The translations under genes were made by a program, and so were the position numbers. Positions 51,875 through 61,081 of a DNA stretch of 64,000 nt are shown here, piece by piece. Below the pieces are notes generated by a model, which was not told where the DNA came from, did not search any database, and was given only the letters and a program-made list of their open reading frames with translations. The DNA comes from an uncultured Porphyromonadaceae bacterium (lineage in GTDB: Bacteria; Bacteroidota; Bacteroidia; Bacteroidales; Muribaculaceae). The stretch is from contig CALEUL010000060.1 in NCBI GenBank assembly GCA_937921035.1, positions 1 through 64,000 of the forward strand. Reading direction: 5' to 3'. Positions within the stretch are counted from its first letter, which is position 1. Each line of letters begins with the position of its first letter.

Positions 51875-54800
51875 TTAGAAAGTTACTTGTATACCGAACG
51901 ACAGAGCCTGACGCTGGGGAATTGTCTGGCCGAAGCGTGCGTCGTTGTTGTTGCCTACTACCTTGCTGCCGGCACGACGAGTCATTTCGGGATCGAGCTG
52001 ATACTTGCTTGCTCCGTTGTAGAGGAAGCAGAGGTTATCGGCGCTGAAATAGATGCGGGCCTTCTGGATAAGTGCCTTCTGGGTGAGTTCAGCGGGAAGG
52101 GTATAACCTACGGTAATGTTCTTCAGACGGAGATATGCGAGGTTAAGCAGGTACTTCGACTGGGGATAGAAGTTGAAGTTACCATAGCCAACATTGGGTA
52201 CGGTACCGAGAGAAGCGGCTCCGGAATACAGGCGAGGATACCAGTTGTCTTCGCTGATGTTGGAGTTGGCGAAGTCGATCTGGCCGTCGGGCAGATAAGA
52301 AATTTCGTTGTAGTTGCCGATCTGGTTGGTGAAAGTACCCCAGCCGGACTGTGCCTGCGGGAGGATGGTAGAACCGGTACCCCACATGTTACGTTTGCCT
52401 ACGCCCTGGAAGAAGATATCGATATCGAAACCTTTCCAGGCGCCCCCGATGCGGAACGAGTATTCGTAGCGGGGCATTGCGTTGCCGATAACCTTGAGGT
52501 CGCCGTGGTCTTCTACAGTACCTTTACCCCAGTCAATCTTGCCGTCGCCGTCCTGGTCAACGAACTTCACGTCGCCGGGAGCAAAAAGGAAATCACCGTT
52601 TTCAAGGGCGGTCTGGTTAACGACTCCTTCATTGGGAACATAGCGTTTGCCATCCCAGCTCATGTCGTCCTGAGTATAGTAACCGTCGGTCTCAAAACCT
52701 AAAATGTCGCCGAAGTACATACCTTCGGTATAGTTACCGCCTGCGGGAAGGAAAGAATACATCAGGTGAGATTCGTTATTCCACTTGGTAATCTTTGTGC
52801 GGGCGTCGCCGATGTTGAATGTTGCGTATACGTCGGCATCACCGAAGCTGTGATTCCAGTTGATGGAGAGTTCCCAGCCGTTGGTGCGCAGCGAACCATA
52901 GTTGCCATAAGGTGTAGCAGAACCGAGAACAGAGGGAAGTTCGGTACCCGGGCCGAGCATGTCCTTGGTAGCGCGAGAGTACCAGTCGAATACTACATTA
53001 AGGCTGTTGTCGAGGAAACCGAGGTCAAGACCGATATCGAGGGTTTCGATGCGTTCCCATGTAAGAGAACTGGAAACGAGAGTTGGCATACCGTACATAG
53101 ACTGCAGGTTGGAGCCGTTGGCAAGCCAGTTTATATAGCTCGAGCCAAGCTGTGTTACTGTAGAAAGGAAGCGGTTACTGCCTACAGCCTCGTTGCCGAT
53201 TGCACCGTAGGAAGCACGGATTTTACCGTTGCTCCACCAGTTCTTGAGGGGCTGGAAGTAGTTTTCTTCAGAGAAGCGGTAGCCTACGGAACCCGAGGGG
53301 AAGAATGCCCACTGGTCGTTTGCGGGGAAGCGGCTGGAACCATCGTAACGGCCGTTGAGTTCCAGAAGGTATTTGCCCTTGTAGTCGAAGTTAACGCGGG
53401 CAAAGAAACCGGTTGTGGCGCGGTGGGTATTTTGGCCGCTTGTACTGTAAGTCGAGCTGTTGGTAAGGTCTATGTTGGGGAGGCCCTCGTCTACAAGACC
53501 ATTACGCTTAGCGTAGAAATATTTGTATACTTCCTGCTCGGCTGTCCAGCCGGCCATAGCCTTGAAGTTGTAGTCGTTATCCCATGTGTGGCTGTAGGTG
53601 GCGAATACGTTTGCGGTCCAGGTGTTGTCATAGTAGTGGCTCTGCGATGCATAAGTACCGGACTGCGAGTAGATAGGCAGGTAAGGATAATAATCGGTAC
53701 CTGCGCTCCACTGGTTGTAGCGGTAGAAGTTCACGCCGGTGCCATCGCTGTCCTGCTGACGGGTGTCGTAGGTGAAGTCGGCCTGCAGGAGGATATCCTT
53801 GGTGATGTTGGCCTGCATCCAGGCCTGCATACGGGTCTGGTCGGTAACAGTCTTGTCGTTGTAGCTGTATACTCGCTGGGCGATATCGTTGTTGAACAGC
53901 ACTTTCTCGCCTTCGTCGTTGTACATGTAGCCGTACATTTCGAACCACGACGGGAAGCGCCACATATATGTGTACTGGTTACGTGCGTCGCTGGGCGAAG
54001 TGAATTCCTTGCGCGAGAAGCTAAAGCGGGCACCGGCCTTCAGGAATTTGAAAATCTGAGTATCGATGCTGGCGTTGGCCATGTAGCGGGCCATCTTGTT
54101 GGGGTTATACTTATCCAGACCCTCGCGGCTGTCGTAGCCGAAAGATACACGGTAGTGGGTCTTGCCGGATGCGCCTTCCAGGCTCACATTGTGTTTCTGG
54201 CCGGGAGCCCACTGATACATTGTCTTGCGAATATCCCAGTCGGCGAAGCAGAATGCCTTTGTGGACTGCATAACTTCACCGGTGAAGGGGTTGAGGTCGC
54301 CTTTTTGGAAGAAGAAAATATCTCCTACGTTGTCCTTGCCAACGTAAGGCTTGAGTTCCACCATGTCGGTGTACTTCTTGCCGCCGTGCTGCTGCTGCCA
54401 TGCTACAGCGAAAGGAAGCATGTCGGTCGGAATCATACCGAAACCGCCTTTCTCGGCACCTGGGTTGGTGTTGGCGATATCCATGATGAGGTCGTCGACT
54501 GTGGTGTTCTTGTCAGGCAGAACGGTCGGCTGGCTCCAGGAGAAGTTGTTGTTGTAGCTTACGGAAACGCGGTCTTTCTTGTTTGCGGTCTTGGTTGTGA
54601 TAAGAATCACACCGAAAGCTGCGCGTGTACCGTAGATAGAGGAGGAAGCGGCGTCCTTGAGAACGGAGATTTCCTCTATGTCCTCGGGGTTGAGGAAGCT
54701 CATATCTTCGACGGGCACACCGTCGACAACGATAAGAGGATTGGATGTGTGGTCGTTGGACAGGGTACCGACGCCACGGATATTGATGGTAGGATTATCG

Positions 54801-55306
54801 GAGATATCACCGCTGGAAGTTGTGATAGTGAGGCCGGGAACAGCACCCTGGAGTGCACGGGTAACATCGGCAACAGGACGGCTGTCCATAACACGGGCAA
54901 CATCTACTGTCGAAACGGCACCGGTAAGGTTGGCGCGCTTCTGCGAGCCATAGCCCACAGCCACGAGTTCGTTAAGCATTTCTGTGGTGGGCTGCATGTA
55001 AACAGTCATGCCGTCGGCTGCGTCAACCGACGTAGTCTGATAGCCCACATAGCTGATGTTCAGCTTTGTGCCAGGAGTTACTTTAAGTTTGAAATGACCG
55101 TAAACATCGGTTGCTACTGCCGAACCGGTTCTACCGGCCGGAACAACGCTCGCCCCGATAATGGGCTCGTTGTTTTCATCCAGTACAGTACCCACAATGG
55201 TAGCTATCGATGCCTGCTGCTGCGGTTCGGGATTTGCCGAGGCAAAAACTGCGGGCGTCGGGAGAGCGGCCATCAAAAGCACTGCCAATAATAGATGCTT
55301 TCTCAT
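51875..55306 (-). CDS. SusC/RagA-family TonB-dependent outer-membrane transporter
   Basis: The 1143-residue transporter imports substrate delivered by the SusD lid. It has a signal peptide (LLLAVLLMAALPTPAVFASA), a carboxypeptidase-regulatory-like domain (IVGTVLDENNEPIIGASVVPAG, about 38-115), and the TonB box/plug region (ELVAVGYGSQKRANLTGAVS, PVADVTRALQGAVPGLTITTS, NPLIVVDGVPVEDMSFLNPED). A 22-strand barrel with the terminal LSFGIQVTF follows. It precedes SusD by 13 bp. No sigma/anti-sigma or hybrid two-component regulator lies beside it, and no glycosidase of its own, so the substrate is unknown. Confidence 0.95.
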   Translation of the reverse strand: MRKHLLLAVLLMAALPTPAVFASANPEPQQQASIATIVGTVLDENNEPIIGASVVPAGRTGSAVATDVYGHFKLKVTPGTKLNISYVGYQTTSVDAADGMTVYMQPTTEMLNELVAVGYGSQKRANLTGAVSTVDVARVMDSRPVADVTRALQGAVPGLTITTSSGDISDNPTINIRGVGTLSNDHTSNPLIVVDGVPVEDMSFLNPEDIEEISVLKDAASSSIYGTRAAFGVILITTKTANKKDRVSVSYNNNFSWSQPTVLPDKNTTVDDLIMDIANTNPGAEKGGFGMIPTDMLPFAVAWQQQHGGKKYTDMVELKPYVGKDNVGDIFFFQKGDLNPFTGEVMQSTKAFCFADWDIRKTMYQWAPGQKHNVSLEGASGKTHYRVSFGYDSREGLDKYNPNKMARYMANASIDTQIFKFLKAGARFSFSRKEFTSPSDARNQYTYMWRFPSWFEMYGYMYNDEGEKVLFNNDIAQRVYSYNDKTVTDQTRMQAWMQANITKDILLQADFTYDTRQQDSDGTGVNFYRYNQWSAGTDYYPYLPIYSQSGTYASQSHYYDNTWTANVFATYSHTWDNDYNFKAMAGWTAEQEVYKYFYAKRNGLVDEGLPNIDLTNSSTYSTSGQNTHRATTGFFARVNFDYKGKYLLELNGRYDGSSRFPANDQWAFFPSGSVGYRFSEENYFQPLKNWWSNGKIRASYGAIGNEAVGSNRFLSTVTQLGSSYINWLANGSNLQSMYGMPTLVSSSLTWERIETLDIGLDLGFLDNSLNVVFDWYSRATKDMLGPGTELPSVLGSATPYGNYGSLRTNGWELSINWNHSFGDADVYATFNIGDARTKITKWNNESHLMYSFLPAGGNYTEGMYFGDILGFETDGYYTQDDMSWDGKRYVPNEGVVNQTALENGDFLFAPGDVKFVDQDGDGKIDWGKGTVEDHGDLKVIGNAMPRYEYSFRIGGAWKGFDIDIFFQGVGKRNMWGTGSTILPQAQSGWGTFTNQIGNYNEISYLPDGQIDFANSNISEDNWYPRLYSGAASLGTVPNVGYGNFNFYPQSKYLLNLAYLRLKNITVGYTLPAELTQKALIQKARIYFSADNLCFLYNGASKYQLDPEMTRRAGSKVVGNNNDARFGQTIPQRQALSFGIQVTF

Positions 55307-55824
55307 AAAAAAGTGGTTTGGTTTTTTGGATTACCCGTTGTGGTGGTCCGCAACGGGGCGGTTGTTTGTTATTTTTTCAGTCTACTCATTTTTTACTTTA
55401 ACCCGCGGCAGAATTTTTACATTCAAACTGCTCGGCGGGGATATCCCCATGCGGGGTATATTTATTGTTTCTTTCAGGCTATTTTGTCTATTTGTAAATT
55501 TAAAAATTTTTAATAAGCGGTGTGATAGGGAATTGCCCTAAACTATGTTAAACGATTTTTACAAAATCGCATTAACTCACGGCCAAAATTAATTATTTTT
55601 TCTTAAATCCCATGCTCAGAGCATTAATTTAACATTATTTTGCATTTACCTTTTATAATTACGTTAGCCTCGCGCGGATGTACATCAATGGTGTTTTTTA
55701 ATGAATTTTTTAACATCTCAAGGCTATTTTTTGGCCGCTATACTCTCTCCTGTGAAAAAAAACAACTAACTTTGCCACGCTCACACTTGTTAATAACATA
55801 AAACTTAATGCAGCACTGACATAA
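55307..55824. other. 518-bp divergent control region of SusC and the 55825 gene
   Basis: It contains an AT-rich minus-strand segment upstream of SusC with inverted repeats: GGGGATATCCCC (55437-55448) and GTTAAACGATTTT facing AAAATCGCATTAAC (55548-55576). The plus-strand promoter of the outer-membrane gene is at 55767-55775. No ORF in it has protein-like character. A direct SusC -7 box was not settled; TAAATTTAC on the minus strand near 55496 is a candidate. Confidence 0.5.
55767..55775 (+). promoter_or_regulatory. Promoter -7 box of the 55825 gene
   Basis: TAACTTTGC at 55767-55775 fits TAnnTTTG, 50 bp before the ATG. Confidence 0.6.
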
Positions 55825-56355
55825 ATGACACAAAAACGTTTCGCTTCCTGCAGCGCGGCTCTGCGCGCAATCGTGCTCTTCCTCCTCATAACCATATCCG
55901 CCGCCGGCGCCTACGCACAGAACCAGCGCGGAAAAAAAAGCTTCGGTATCAAGGCCGGATACATAACCGAAAACGAATCCGCTACCGGTGGCCTCGTGTT
56001 CCAGTATTGCTTTGCCAAGCACCTGCGCATCGCTCCACAGATAGGCGTGGTGTTCCGCAACCAAAACGAGGACGCACTCACCGTTGATGCCGACATGCAG
56101 TTCCCGTTCGATTTTGCCAACGGGCGCGCCGACGTTTATCCTCTGGCAGGCATCGCCTTTAACTCGTGGACCCTGCGCAGCGCTGCTAACGACAAGGATG
56201 TGAACACTCATTACAACCGTTTGGGAATGAACCTGGGCGCCGGTTTCAGCTTCCTCTGCAAACCGTCGCTCAAAGTAAGCGTCGAAGGACGTTATACTTT
56301 CATAAAGAACTTCTCAAATGCCCAGATAACAGCCGGAATTGCATATATTTTTTAG
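55825..56355 (+). CDS. Outer-membrane beta-barrel protein
   Basis: The 176-residue protein has a signal peptide (AIVLFLLITISAAGAYAQNQ) and strands typical of a small barrel: KKSFGIKAGYITENESATGGLVFQYCF, LRIAPQIGVVFRNQN, LGAGFSFLCKPSLKVSVEGRY, and the final aromatic residue (AGIAYIF). No enzymatic residues are visible. Two genes follow on the same strand (tsaD and cinA), with gaps of 18 and 4 bp, so it may share their transcript. Function unknown. Confidence 0.82.
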   Translation: MTQKRFASCSAALRAIVLFLLITISAAGAYAQNQRGKKSFGIKAGYITENESATGGLVFQYCFAKHLRIAPQIGVVFRNQNEDALTVDADMQFPFDFANGRADVYPLAGIAFNSWTLRSAANDKDVNTHYNRLGMNLGAGFSFLCKPSLKVSVEGRYTFIKNFSNAQITAGIAYIF

Positions 56356-56373
56356 TGTAAGGAATACCTCTAA

Positions 56374-57393
56374 ATGAAAGGAATAACCATACTCGGAATT
56401 GAATCGTCGTGCGACGACACCTCGGCGGCAGTCGTGCGCGACGGAATTTTACTCAGCAACGTAATAGCATCGCAGCAGGTACACGAAGAATACGGCGGAG
56501 TGGTACCCGAACTGGCATCACGCGCGCACCAGCAGAACATCGTACCTGTGGTGGACGCTGCCCTGCGCCGCGCCGGAATAGACAAAAAAGAACTCAGCGG
56601 CATCGCTTTCACTCGTGGTCCTGGACTGATAGGCTCGCTGCTGGTAGGCACAAGCTTCGCTAAAGGAATGTCGCTTGGCCTGAGAATACCTATAATCGAC
56701 GTCAACCACCTCCACGGACATGTGCTGGCACATTTCGTTCGCGAGAAAGCCGACGATGAGGTCCCGGAATTTCCATACCTGTGTCTGCTCGTATCGGGCG
56801 GCAATTCGCAGATTATAATGGTGAAGGGCTGCAACGACATGGAGATATTGGGACGCACAATCGACGACGCCGCCGGCGAGGCTTTCGACAAATGTGCCAA
56901 GGTGATGGGACTCCCCTACCCCGGAGGCCCGCACATCGACCGTCTTGCTGCCGAAGGCAATCCCAAGGCTTTTGCATTCGCAAAACCGCATATACCGGGT
57001 CTCGACTATAGCTTCAGCGGTCTTAAAACATCTTTCCTCTACACCCTGCGCGACGGTCTCAAAGCCGACCAACAGTTCATCGAGAAAAACCGTGCCGACC
57101 TTGCAGCATCGCTCCAGGCTACTATAATCGCTATTCTCACCGACAAACTCGAAAAAGCCATCCGCCAGACCGGTGTTAAGACCGTGGCTATAGGCGGAGG
57201 CGTATCGGCAAACAGCGGTGTCCGCGACGCTGTGGCCGCCCTCTGCGAAGCTCACGGCATAAAAGCCTTTATCCCGCAACGCAAATTCACTACCGACAAC
57301 GCCGCAATGGTGGCGATAGCCGGTTACTTCAAATATCTCGACAAGATTTTCTGTCCATACGACGCCGCGCCCTTCGCACGCGTGGAAATTTGA
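56374..57393 (+). CDS. tsaD: tRNA N6-adenosine threonylcarbamoyltransferase
   Basis: Transfers threonylcarbamoyl to A37 of ANN-reading tRNAs, working with TsaB and TsaE. The 339-residue protein starts MKGITILGIESSCDDTSAAV (ATP loop). The metal site is DVNHLHGHVLAH (His-x3-His, about 109-120), and the phosphate loops CLLVSGGNSQIIM (about 136) and GGGVSANSGVRDAV (about 275) are present. The ASKH fold is complete and the length typical. It is followed after 4 bp by cinA. The tsaD-cinA order is known in many Bacteroidetes. Confidence 0.96.
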   Translation: MKGITILGIESSCDDTSAAVVRDGILLSNVIASQQVHEEYGGVVPELASRAHQQNIVPVVDAALRRAGIDKKELSGIAFTRGPGLIGSLLVGTSFAKGMSLGLRIPIIDVNHLHGHVLAHFVREKADDEVPEFPYLCLLVSGGNSQIIMVKGCNDMEILGRTIDDAAGEAFDKCAKVMGLPYPGGPHIDRLAAEGNPKAFAFAKPHIPGLDYSFSGLKTSFLYTLRDGLKADQQFIEKNRADLAASLQATIIAILTDKLEKAIRQTGVKTVAIGGGVSANSGVRDAVAALCEAHGIKAFIPQRKFTTDNAAMVAIAGYFKYLDKIFCPYDAAPFARVEI

Positions 57394-57397
57394 TACG

Positions 57398-58621
57398 ATG
57401 AACATTTCTATAATCATCATAGGCGACGAGATACTCCTCGGCCGAGTTACCGACACCAATTCAGGACTTATAGCACGCCGTTTCTCGGAGCTTGGCTGGC
57501 AGGTGAAAGGCGTGCGTACCGTCGGCGACGACCGTCGCGCCATCTGCGACGCCGTAAAGGCCTCGCTTGAAGAAAGCGACCTTGTGATAAGCACCGGCGG
57601 ACTCGGCCCCACACGCGACGACATCACCAAATTTGCGCTTATGGACATTTTCGGCGGCTCGCTGTACCACAACAGCGAAGTGGCCGCGAATGTCGACCGC
57701 ATTTTCTGTGAACGCGGCCTTGCGATGAACGAGCTGACGCGCCGTCAGGCCCTGGTACCCGATACCTGCCGCGTTATCCAGAACAACCTTGGCACTGCAC
57801 CAATAATGTGGTTCGACAAAGAAGGCAAAGCTCTTGTAACGATGCCGGGGGTTCCTTTCGAGACTCGCGGCATGTTAGAGACGGTAGTCGCCGAAGTAGA
57901 AAAGCACTTTGGGAGTGCCGGTCGCACCATGCACCGCGAATTCACGGCCACAGGCATAACTGAATCGGGTCTTGCAGAGCATCTTACCGCCTACGAGGAC
58001 AGTATGCCGGAAGGTTACAAGCTGGCCTATCTGCCGTCGCCGGGCGAAATAGTGCTTCGCCTCGACGGCAAGCCTGACGATACTGCCGAGAACTTCGAGG
58101 CCGAGGCTGCACGCCTCACAGCGGCCATCGGAAAATACCTCGCCGGCACGGGCAAAATACTACCCGCGCAGATGGTTCTGCATAAGGTACGCGCACATGG
58201 TTATACCCTCGCCACAGCCGAAAGCTGCACAGGAGGCAATATAGCGCATCTGATAACCGAGATTGCCGGATGCTCCGACGTGTTCCGTGGAAGCGTGGTA
58301 TCTTATGCCAACGAGGTAAAGACTGGGCTGCTGGGCGTGGATACCGCCGTTCTGGAAAGCGACGGCGCAGTATCGCAAGCTACTGTGCGGCAGATGACAG
58401 CCGGAGCGTGCCGCGCCTGCGGCGCCGACTGTTCGGTGGCCACAAGCGGCATAGCAGGCCCCGGCGGAGCTGTCCCCGGCAAGCCGGTAGGCACAGTTTG
58501 GATAGCAGCACGCACGCCTCACGCATCGGTGGAAAGGGAATATCATTTCTCAGGCGACCGCCAGGCCGTAATCGACCGGGCATCAGCCACAGCCCTCATG
58601 CTCCTGGCATCGCTGCTATAA
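57398..58621 (+). CDS. cinA: CinA-family nicotinamide mononucleotide deamidase
   Basis: The 407-residue protein has an N-terminal molybdopterin-binding-like domain (about 1-170: ISIIIIGDEILLGRVTDTNS, STGGLGPTRDDITKFAL), known as an ADP-ribose pyrophosphatase-like module. The C-terminal CinA deamidase domain (about 255-405) has TLATAESCTGGNIAHLI with the catalytic-type Ser/Cys, SYANEVKTGLLGV and the glycine loop ATSGIAGPGGAVPGKPVGTVWIA. It deamidates NMN in pyridine nucleotide salvage. It is cytoplasmic and the last gene before the convergent GH3 locus. Confidence 0.9.
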   Translation: MNISIIIIGDEILLGRVTDTNSGLIARRFSELGWQVKGVRTVGDDRRAICDAVKASLEESDLVISTGGLGPTRDDITKFALMDIFGGSLYHNSEVAANVDRIFCERGLAMNELTRRQALVPDTCRVIQNNLGTAPIMWFDKEGKALVTMPGVPFETRGMLETVVAEVEKHFGSAGRTMHREFTATGITESGLAEHLTAYEDSMPEGYKLAYLPSPGEIVLRLDGKPDDTAENFEAEAARLTAAIGKYLAGTGKILPAQMVLHKVRAHGYTLATAESCTGGNIAHLITEIAGCSDVFRGSVVSYANEVKTGLLGVDTAVLESDGAVSQATVRQMTAGACRACGADCSVATSGIAGPGGAVPGKPVGTVWIAARTPHASVEREYHFSGDRQAVIDRASATALMLLASLL

Positions 58622-58627
58622 AAACAT

Positions 58628-60934
58628 TCAGTTTTTCTTCGGGCGGAGCACATCGTTCACAGGCCATGCGAATTCGTCGCGTACAGTGAAGTCGGCGGCA
58701 CAGCGCACATCCTCGGCAGAAGCGCCAAACAGCACTTTATAATGGCCCTTGTCTGTTACCCAGCTCTGTATTTCGGGGTCGAACGAAGCAAGGTCGTAAG
58801 GAGACACACTCATGCTAAGAATTTCGCTCTCGCCCGGTTGCAGCAGACGGGTCTTGGCAAACGCCTTCAGCTCTAAAGCCGGTTTCGCGAGTTTTCCTTC
58901 CGGTGCGGTTACATACAGCTGCACGCTTTCCTTGCCTGCGGCCTTACCGATGTTTGTAACTTTAACAAAAGCATAGAAGCCGCCATCAGCCTTTTTCTTT
59001 ATTACAGGGCTCGAATAAGTGAATTCCGTGTAACTAAGCCCATATCCGAACGGGTAGGCAACTTCTTTGCCGGAGGTGCAGAAATAGCGGTAGCCAATAT
59101 CAAGACCTTCTTCATGGAGAGTATAGTCAATGTTTTTGCGTCGGCCGTCCCGGCTGCGGCCCGATACGGAATAGCCAGTAGGATAATTTAGCGTCGAGGG
59201 AACATCCACAATCGATATCGGGAACGTGGTGGGGAGCTTGCCCGACGGATTTACCTTGCCCGTAAGGACATCCGCAACCGCGTTACCACCCTCCTGTCCA
59301 GGCTGCCATGCCAACAGTATCGCATCGGGCAACCCGCGCCACGATGCCGTCTCTACGGGGCCTCCCACATTAAGCACAACGATAGCTTTTTTACCGCGCG
59401 CATGGAACGAACTGCATACATCATCTATAAGGCTGCGTTCTTCATCAGACAGATTGAAGCCTCCCTCGATAGTACGGTCGCCACCCTCGCCGGCTTGACG
59501 GCCAAGTGTAACTATGGCGAGATCCGATGTTTTGGCTAAATTTTCGATAGCGGCATGGTCAAGAGCCGGTTCCTGTACGGGAGGCGCCGTATACCAGCGC
59601 TGCTCGGGGTCGCGGTTACACCGGTTGCGGGCGTCCCAATATTCTTTGTAGCTTTTGTACAAGTCGTCAGGACCTTTTTTTACTGAAAATCCTGCATTAC
59701 GCAGTCCTTGTGCGAGATTTACCACATATGGCTTCACAACATTTCCCGAACCTGTTCCTCCGGCCATAAAGTCATAGGAATGAAGTCCTAACAGAGCCAC
59801 ATCGAGACTATCGGAAAGAGGCAGTGTGCTGCTTGAATTTTTCAATAGCACCATGCTTTCGGCTCCGGCGCGTCGGCACACGGCAGCATGAGCCTCGAGG
59901 TCGGGATTATCGCTATATTTATAACGGCGGAAATGTGGCGTCTTTACAATATATTTCAGCATACGTTCGCAGGCCTTGTCGAGGTCGGCGACAGACAGAC
60001 GGCCGTCGGCTACCATCTCTTTGATATCACGAATCTGCACTTCGTATCCTGGCTGCAGATTATCGATACCGGCGTGTATCTGCGCCGCTGTATTGCGCTG
60101 CTGTATCCAGTCTGTCATAACGATACCGTCGAAGCCCCATTCATCGCGCAGGATTGTGGTGAGGAGTTCGTAGTTTTCCTGAGTGTACGGGCCGTTGAGG
60201 CGGTTGTACGATGCCATCACTGTCCACGGCCTGGCCTTCTTCACTGCAATTTCGAACCCTTTGAGGTAAATCTCGCGCAGCGAACGCTGATCCACTATTT
60301 CATCAACTTCCGTGCGGTTTGTCTCCTGACTGTTTACGGCATAATGTTTAAGCGATGTTCCAACACCGTTGCTCTGAATGCCATTGACAAAAGAAGCGGC
60401 TATACTGCCGGTAAGAACTGGATCTTCCGAGTAATATTCGTAGTTGCGTCCGCACAGTGGCGAACGCATTATATTCATGCCCGGCGCAAGAATAACATCG
60501 CACCCTTATTCGAGAATCTCGTTACCCATAGCGCGGCCCACTTCCTCGACGAGCGCACCGTCCCAGCTGCTTGCCAGGGCTATGCCGGAGGAAAAGCCGG
60601 TTGCATAATATGACTTATCATTATCTTCGCGGGTAACCACCACCGCTCCGGCAGGTCCGTCGGCCAACGCTGTTGGCGGAATACCGAGACGCGGCACACC
60701 CTGGGTGTAGCCCGAAACACTTGGCTTGATGAAACGGACGAATTCTTCCGGATTGTCGTAACCCCCGAAAGTATAGTCGTTGCGGCCAGTTACAAGCCGT
60801 GCCTTTTCATCAAGGGTCATTGCCGCAACTATTTCCTTTATATTGTTTTCATCAAGCTGTAGCTCCGGCGTATCAGCTGCGGAGATGAAAGAAACGGCAA
60901 GAAGCACCGCACATATGCAATCAAATCTTTTCAT
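58628..60934 (-). pseudogene. GH3-family beta-glucosidase interrupted by an in-frame stop
   Basis: Read through, the gene codes for about 767 residues. It has a signal peptide (ICAVLLAVSFISAADT, start ATG 60934), an N-terminal barrel (VSGYTQGVPRLGIPPTALADGPAGA), the nucleophile region WGFDGIVMTDWIQQ, the second GH3 domain (NVGGPVETASWRGLPDAILLAWQPGQEGGNA) and a FN3-like C-terminus. A TAA at 60506-60508 separates GNEILE from GCDVILAPGMNIMRSP. In homologues the interrupted position is a Tyr (LEYGCDV-type), so one base change explains it. The two halves are otherwise in one frame. It is probably a pseudogene; a sequencing error or readthrough remains possible. Confidence 0.85.
60506..60508 (-). 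other. Premature TAA codon in GH3 reading frame
   Basis: Minus-strand codons read GAA TAA GGG TGC GAT. The upstream and downstream frames are the same and both encode conserved GH3 sequence. A TAT or TAC (Tyr) codon would restore it. Confidence 0.9.
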
Positions 60935-61072
60935 GATAATTAAATTCAATATCGGTTTACCGGTGCAAATTTACAGAACAGACTCGACGCAGAGGTTTGC
61001 TATTGTTTAAAATACTTCCAAAAATTGTACAAATAGAGCGCTCAAATGAAAAAAACTTCCCGATGCACCTAC

Positions 61073-61081
61073 ATTACCAGT
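61073..61081 (+). repeat. Left target site duplication of the IS4-family element
   Basis: ATTACCAGT directly before the left inverted repeat; the same nine bases follow the right end at 62417-62425. Confidence 0.85.

Noticed and set aside
52766..55291. An 841-residue plus-strand open frame lying across the SusC gene
   Set aside because: It is antisense to a complete SusC with clear domains. Its translation is Val/Gly/Cys-rich without any family motif, as expected from the complement of GC-biased codons.
60478..60508. Independent start of the downstream GH3 part at the ATG near 60478
   Set aside because: That ATG is the conserved internal Met of APGMN. A protein from there would lack half of the first GH3 domain, so the two halves are treated as one broken gene.
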